NCBI GenBank assembly: GCA_963795055.1 | Contig: CAWCGJ010000034.1 | Location: 23,094-87,093 of the forward strand | Direction: 5' to 3' | DNA: 64,000 nt | From: JASHPR01 sp963795055 | GTDB lineage: Bacteria > Actinomycetota > Actinomycetes > Streptosporangiales > Streptosporangiaceae | In this document: in pieces, positions 61,360-64,000 of the stretch | Position numbering within the stretch: position 1 is the stretch's first letter | Layout: each line of letters opens with the position of its first letter | Made by a program: the position numbers and the translations under genes | The notes under the pieces: generated by a model | Seen by the model: the letters and a program-made list of their open reading frames with translations, nothing else | What the model was told of the DNA's origin: nothing | Database searches by the model: none

Positions 61360-62364
61360 TCAGACGCCGTAGCGCTCTGGCTTCGTGGAACGGCTGGCGA
61401 GCAGGAGGGCGGCCTTGCCGACGTCAAGGTCATCGTGCAGCACCGCCGCCATGACCTCGGTGATCGGCATCTCAACGCCGTGCCGTCCGGCCAGTTCGAG
61501 CACTGACTGCGACGACTTCACGCCCTCGGCCGTCTGCCGGGTGCTCGCGATCACGTCGGCGAGCGTCATGCCCCGGCCCAGGTTCTCGCCGAAGGTGCGG
61601 TTGCGGCTCAGCGGCGAGCTGCACGTCGCCACCAGGTCGCCCATCCCGGCCAGTCCCGCGAACGTGTGCTGGTCGGCCCCGAGCGCCGCGCCGAGGCGGG
61701 CCGTCTCGGCCAGGCCCCTGGTGATCAGGAGGGCCCGGGTGTTGTCCCCCAGCCCCATGCCGACCGCTATGCCGACCGCCAGCGCGATCACGTTCTTCAC
61801 CGCGCCGCCCAGCTCGCAGCCGATCACGTCCGGGTTGGTGTACGGGCGAAAGTAGCTGGCGTGGCAAGCCCGCTGCAGCCGCTGCGCGGCGGCATCGTCG
61901 GTGCACGCCACCACGGTCGCCGCGTACTCGCGCCGCGCGATCTCCCCGGCCAGGTTGGGGCCCGAGACCACGGCGATCCGGTCCGCGGGCACCCCGGCCA
62001 CCTGGCCGATCACCTCGCTCATCCGGTTGCCGGTACCGCGCTCGATCCCCTTCATCAGGCTGACCAGCAGCGCGCCAGGCGGCAGCAGCGGAGTCCACGC
62101 CGCCAGGTTCTCCCGCAGCGACTGCGCCGGCACGGCCAGCACCACCAGGTCCGCGCCCTCCAGCGCTTCGGCCGGATCAGCGGTCGCGCGCAGCACGTCG
62201 GGCAGCGTGATCCCGGGCAGGTAGCCGGGGTTCTCCCGGGTGGCGTTGATCTCCTTGGCCGTCTCGGCGCGGCGGGCCCAGAGCACCGCGGGCGTAGCCG
62301 CGTCGCAGAGCACCTGAGCGAACGTGGTGCCCCACGACCCGGCTCCCATCACCGCGGCTCTCAC
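61360..62364 (-). CDS. gpsA: NAD(P)-dependent glycerol-3-phosphate dehydrogenase
   Basis: A 334-residue enzyme reducing dihydroxyacetone phosphate to sn-glycerol 3-phosphate for phospholipids. The N-terminal motif is VMGAGSWGTTFA. The catalytic lysine lies in GCELGGAVKNVIALAVGI, and the substrate motif SSPLSRNRTFGE follows. GTG 62364 is used because its GTGA overlaps the stop of plsC. The open frame above it is the shadow of plsC. It sits between plsC and ddl. Confidence 0.95.
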   Translation of the reverse strand: MRAAVMGAGSWGTTFAQVLCDAATPAVLWARRAETAKEINATRENPGYLPGITLPDVLRATADPAEALEGADLVVLAVPAQSLRENLAAWTPLLPPGALLVSLMKGIERGTGNRMSEVIGQVAGVPADRIAVVSGPNLAGEIARREYAATVVACTDDAAAQRLQRACHASYFRPYTNPDVIGCELGGAVKNVIALAVGIAVGMGLGDNTRALLITRGLAETARLGAALGADQHTFAGLAGMGDLVATCSSPLSRNRTFGENLGRGMTLADVIASTRQTAEGVKSSQSVLELAGRHGVEMPITEVMAAVLHDDLDVGKAALLLASRSTKPERYGV

Positions 62365-63206
62365 GTCGGCGTGGCCTCCGTACCGGAGTCGACCGTGTCG
62401 GAGCCGATCGGGCCGGCGCCGGCGGGCGTTTCCGTTGTGGCCTGGCCCTCTCGTTCGCGGGCTTCCTGCCTGGCCTTGCGGCGGGCGACCGCCGGATGGT
62501 AAGGCTCGGCGGGCGGAATCTCGCCGCGGATGCCCGCCAGCAAGGCGGTGATGTCTTTCATGATCTTTTCGGTGGCCGCGCGGAGGACTTGAGTGGTCAT
62601 CGGCTGGCCCTCGAACTCCGACAGGTCGACCGGGGGGCCCGCGCTCACGTGCACGGTGGTGCGCGGCACCAGGTGCGGCCGGAAGCTGCCGTAGGGCAGG
62701 ATCTTCTGCGCGCCCCAGTGCGCGATAGGGATCACCGGGGACCCCGTGGCCAGCGCGAGCCTGGCCGCGCCGGTCTTGGCCACCATCGGCCATTGGTCCG
62801 GGTCGCGGGTCACCGTCGCCTCCGGATAGAAGATCACGCAGGCGCCGTTCTTGATGCCCTGCTCGGCGTCCCGGAGTACGAGCGCCGCATCCGTCTGGCC
62901 GCGGTAGACCGGAAGCTGGCCGAGCTTGCGAATGATCGTCCCCAGGACCTTGATGTCGAACAACGACGATTTCGCGAGGAACACCGGGTAGCGGCCCGCC
63001 TCGTAGGCAAACAACGAGTCCGCGAAGATGTCGGCGTAGGACAGGTGGTTGATGGCGAGGATGAGGCCCTGATCGGCGGGGATGTTCTTGATGTTTTCCT
63101 GGCCGTGCCAGTCGTGCTTCATCCCTACCTGGATCAGCGGCCACAGGATGATCTTCGAGGCTCGCCGCCAGGCGGGCGAGTAGCTGCCATCCGCGCGTTT
63201 GCTCAT
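62361..63206 (-). CDS. plsC: 1-acyl-sn-glycerol-3-phosphate acyltransferase
   Basis: A 281-residue membrane-associated acyltransferase. The catalytic HX4D motif is NHLSYADIF and the second is VYRGQ. The usual FPEGT is FYPEAT. A hydrophobic segment near the N-terminus (IILWPLIQVG) may bind the membrane. The tail of about 60 residues is charged and Pro/Thr-rich. It is first in the plsC-gpsA-ddl operon and is divergent from cofC. Confidence 0.92.
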   Translation of the reverse strand: MSKRADGSYSPAWRRASKIILWPLIQVGMKHDWHGQENIKNIPADQGLILAINHLSYADIFADSLFAYEAGRYPVFLAKSSLFDIKVLGTIIRKLGQLPVYRGQTDAALVLRDAEQGIKNGACVIFYPEATVTRDPDQWPMVAKTGAARLALATGSPVIPIAHWGAQKILPYGSFRPHLVPRTTVHVSAGPPVDLSEFEGQPMTTQVLRAATEKIMKDITALLAGIRGEIPPAEPYHPAVARRKARQEAREREGQATTETPAGAGPIGSDTVDSGTEATPT

Positions 63207-63308
63207 TAGGGCAGTCTCCCGCTCGGGGCGCTGGTCGCACCCGCGCCGCTCGTCGTTGACGCCAGTCTCGCGGTTCGCGCAGCATCATGTCGAGGCAGGA
63301 TCAGGTGC

Positions 63309-63953
63309 ATGCCGCTCGATACCTCGCTCCGCTGGTCTGTGGTGATCCCCGTCAAGGTACTTGCCCGCGCGAAGTCCCGGATCACCGGCCTGGCCGGGCC
63401 GCGCCGGGCCGAGCTGGCCCTGGCCATGGCCGCGGACACGGTCGCGGCCACGGCCGCCTGCCCGGCCGTGGACTCGGTGATCGTGGTGACCGATGACCCC
63501 GCGGCGGCGGCCGTGCTGTCGGGGCTGGGAGCGCTCGTGCTACCCGACGAGCCGGGTGACGGGCTTAACCCCGCCCTGGCGTTCGGGGCCGCGTACTCGG
63601 ACGAGCGCTGGCCAGCGCGGGGGAGGGCCGGGCTGGCGGCGGACCTGCCCGCGCTCGATCCCGGCGGGCTCGGCCGGGCGCTCGCCCGGGCGGCCACGGT
63701 CGGGCAGGCCTTCGTGGCCGACGCCGCGGGCACCGGTACCACGATGTACACCGCGGGCCCGGGCGTCGCGTTCCGCCCGAGGTTCGGGCCGGGCTCCTAC
63801 GCGGCGCACCTGGCCGCGGGCGCGGTGGAGCTAGCCCTGCCCGGGCTGGACGGGCTGCGCCGCGACGTGGACACCGTCGCCGACCTGCGTGACGCGGCCC
63901 GCATCGGCCTCGGGCCGCGCACCGCGGCCCTGGCGGCGGACGCGATGGCCTAG
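63309..63953 (+). CDS. cofC: 2-phospho-L-lactate/phosphoenolpyruvate guanylyltransferase (F420 biosynthesis)
   Basis: A 214-residue nucleotidyltransferase, also called FbiD in actinobacteria, that activates a three-carbon phosphoacid for coenzyme F420. It begins WSVVIPVKVLARAKSRI, the conserved nucleotide and metal start. LVLPDEPGDGLNPALAFGA and AADLPALDPGGLGRAL, the substrate region, follow. Other fbi genes are not in the window. ATG 63309, divergent from plsC. Confidence 0.93.
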   Translation: MPLDTSLRWSVVIPVKVLARAKSRITGLAGPRRAELALAMAADTVAATAACPAVDSVIVVTDDPAAAAVLSGLGALVLPDEPGDGLNPALAFGAAYSDERWPARGRAGLAADLPALDPGGLGRALARAATVGQAFVADAAGTGTTMYTAGPGVAFRPRFGPGSYAAHLAAGAVELALPGLDGLRRDVDTVADLRDAARIGLGPRTAALAADAMA

Positions 63954-64000
63954 TCCCGGCGGACGGCTGCTAGATATGCACGAACTGATCACAGGCGTGC

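Noticed and set aside
1..64000. CRISPR arrays, tRNA, rRNA, insertion sequences, prophage genes
   Set aside because: None seen: no regularly spaced identical repeats, no cloverleaf with a GTTCGA-type arm that I could recognise, no transposase or integrase motifs.

Overview
The window is GC-rich DNA from an actinomycete. GTG starts are common, codon third positions are strongly G/C, and genes are densely packed with stop/start overlaps. Lineage markers include F420 biosynthesis (cofC/fbiD), SARP/BTAD regulators, a split pntA, CGNR regulators, and a leuD-like gene next to hup. A soil-type actinomycete near Streptosporangiales is plausible, but the order cannot be fixed from the sequence alone. 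I saw no rRNA, tRNA, CRISPR array, intact insertion sequence or phage.

Layout. 1-10.1 kb is a sulfur block: metY and metX (minus strand), an OsmC protein, a flavoprotein oxygenase, then a Cys-containing leader peptide ahead of a TauD-like dioxygenase and a sulfonate-type ABC importer, and finally an MBL-fold/rhodanese protein with a palindromic promoter. 10.1-14.5 kb holds a divergent Tet(M)-like translational GTPase, an esterase and two cupins. 14.7-20.8 kb holds a 1130-residue SARP/beta-propeller/solute-binding fusion and a secreted propeller protein of about 14 blades. 20.8-29.6 kb mixes two VOC proteins, a universal stress protein, a cyclase/AAA/TPR regulator, a lipoprotein, and a LigB plus MetE-like pair behind a short palindrome. 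29.7-34.2 kb is a frameshifted SARP/cyclase/AAA/TPR regulator divergent from an ECF sigma factor. 34.2-38.4 kb holds a membrane protein/winged-helix pair behind two tandem operators, a MarR regulator, small or broken genes and a histidine kinase. 38.4-40.97 kb is an alkylation-repair locus: ogt, an ECF sigma factor, a second methyltransferase and a 2OG-Fe(II) oxygenase.

41-50.2 kb carries a QW-repeat protein, reductases, a frameshifted pspA, an MFS exporter with an internal deletion, an aminotransferase, a DadA-like oxidase and several proteins of unknown function. 50.2-54 kb has a sulfotransferase, a NarL-type two-component system and a small coupled operon. 54.2-58.8 kb has a pirin remnant, pntAA-pntAB-pntB, a degenerate leuD-like gene and hup. 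58.9-64 kb has a CGNR regulator, an uncharacterised protein, ddl, gpsA, plsC and cofC.

The most interesting signal is in the repair locus. The promoters of ogt and of the ECF gene share AACCTCAC-N17-CGTCTACC with identical spacing, and the ECF message would start at its GTG codon. This suggests a small sigma-driven DNA alkylation response with no Ada-type activator visible. A second theme is decay: three genes are interrupted by frame changes, and remnants of AraC, LuxR, pirin and probably isochorismatase genes are present.
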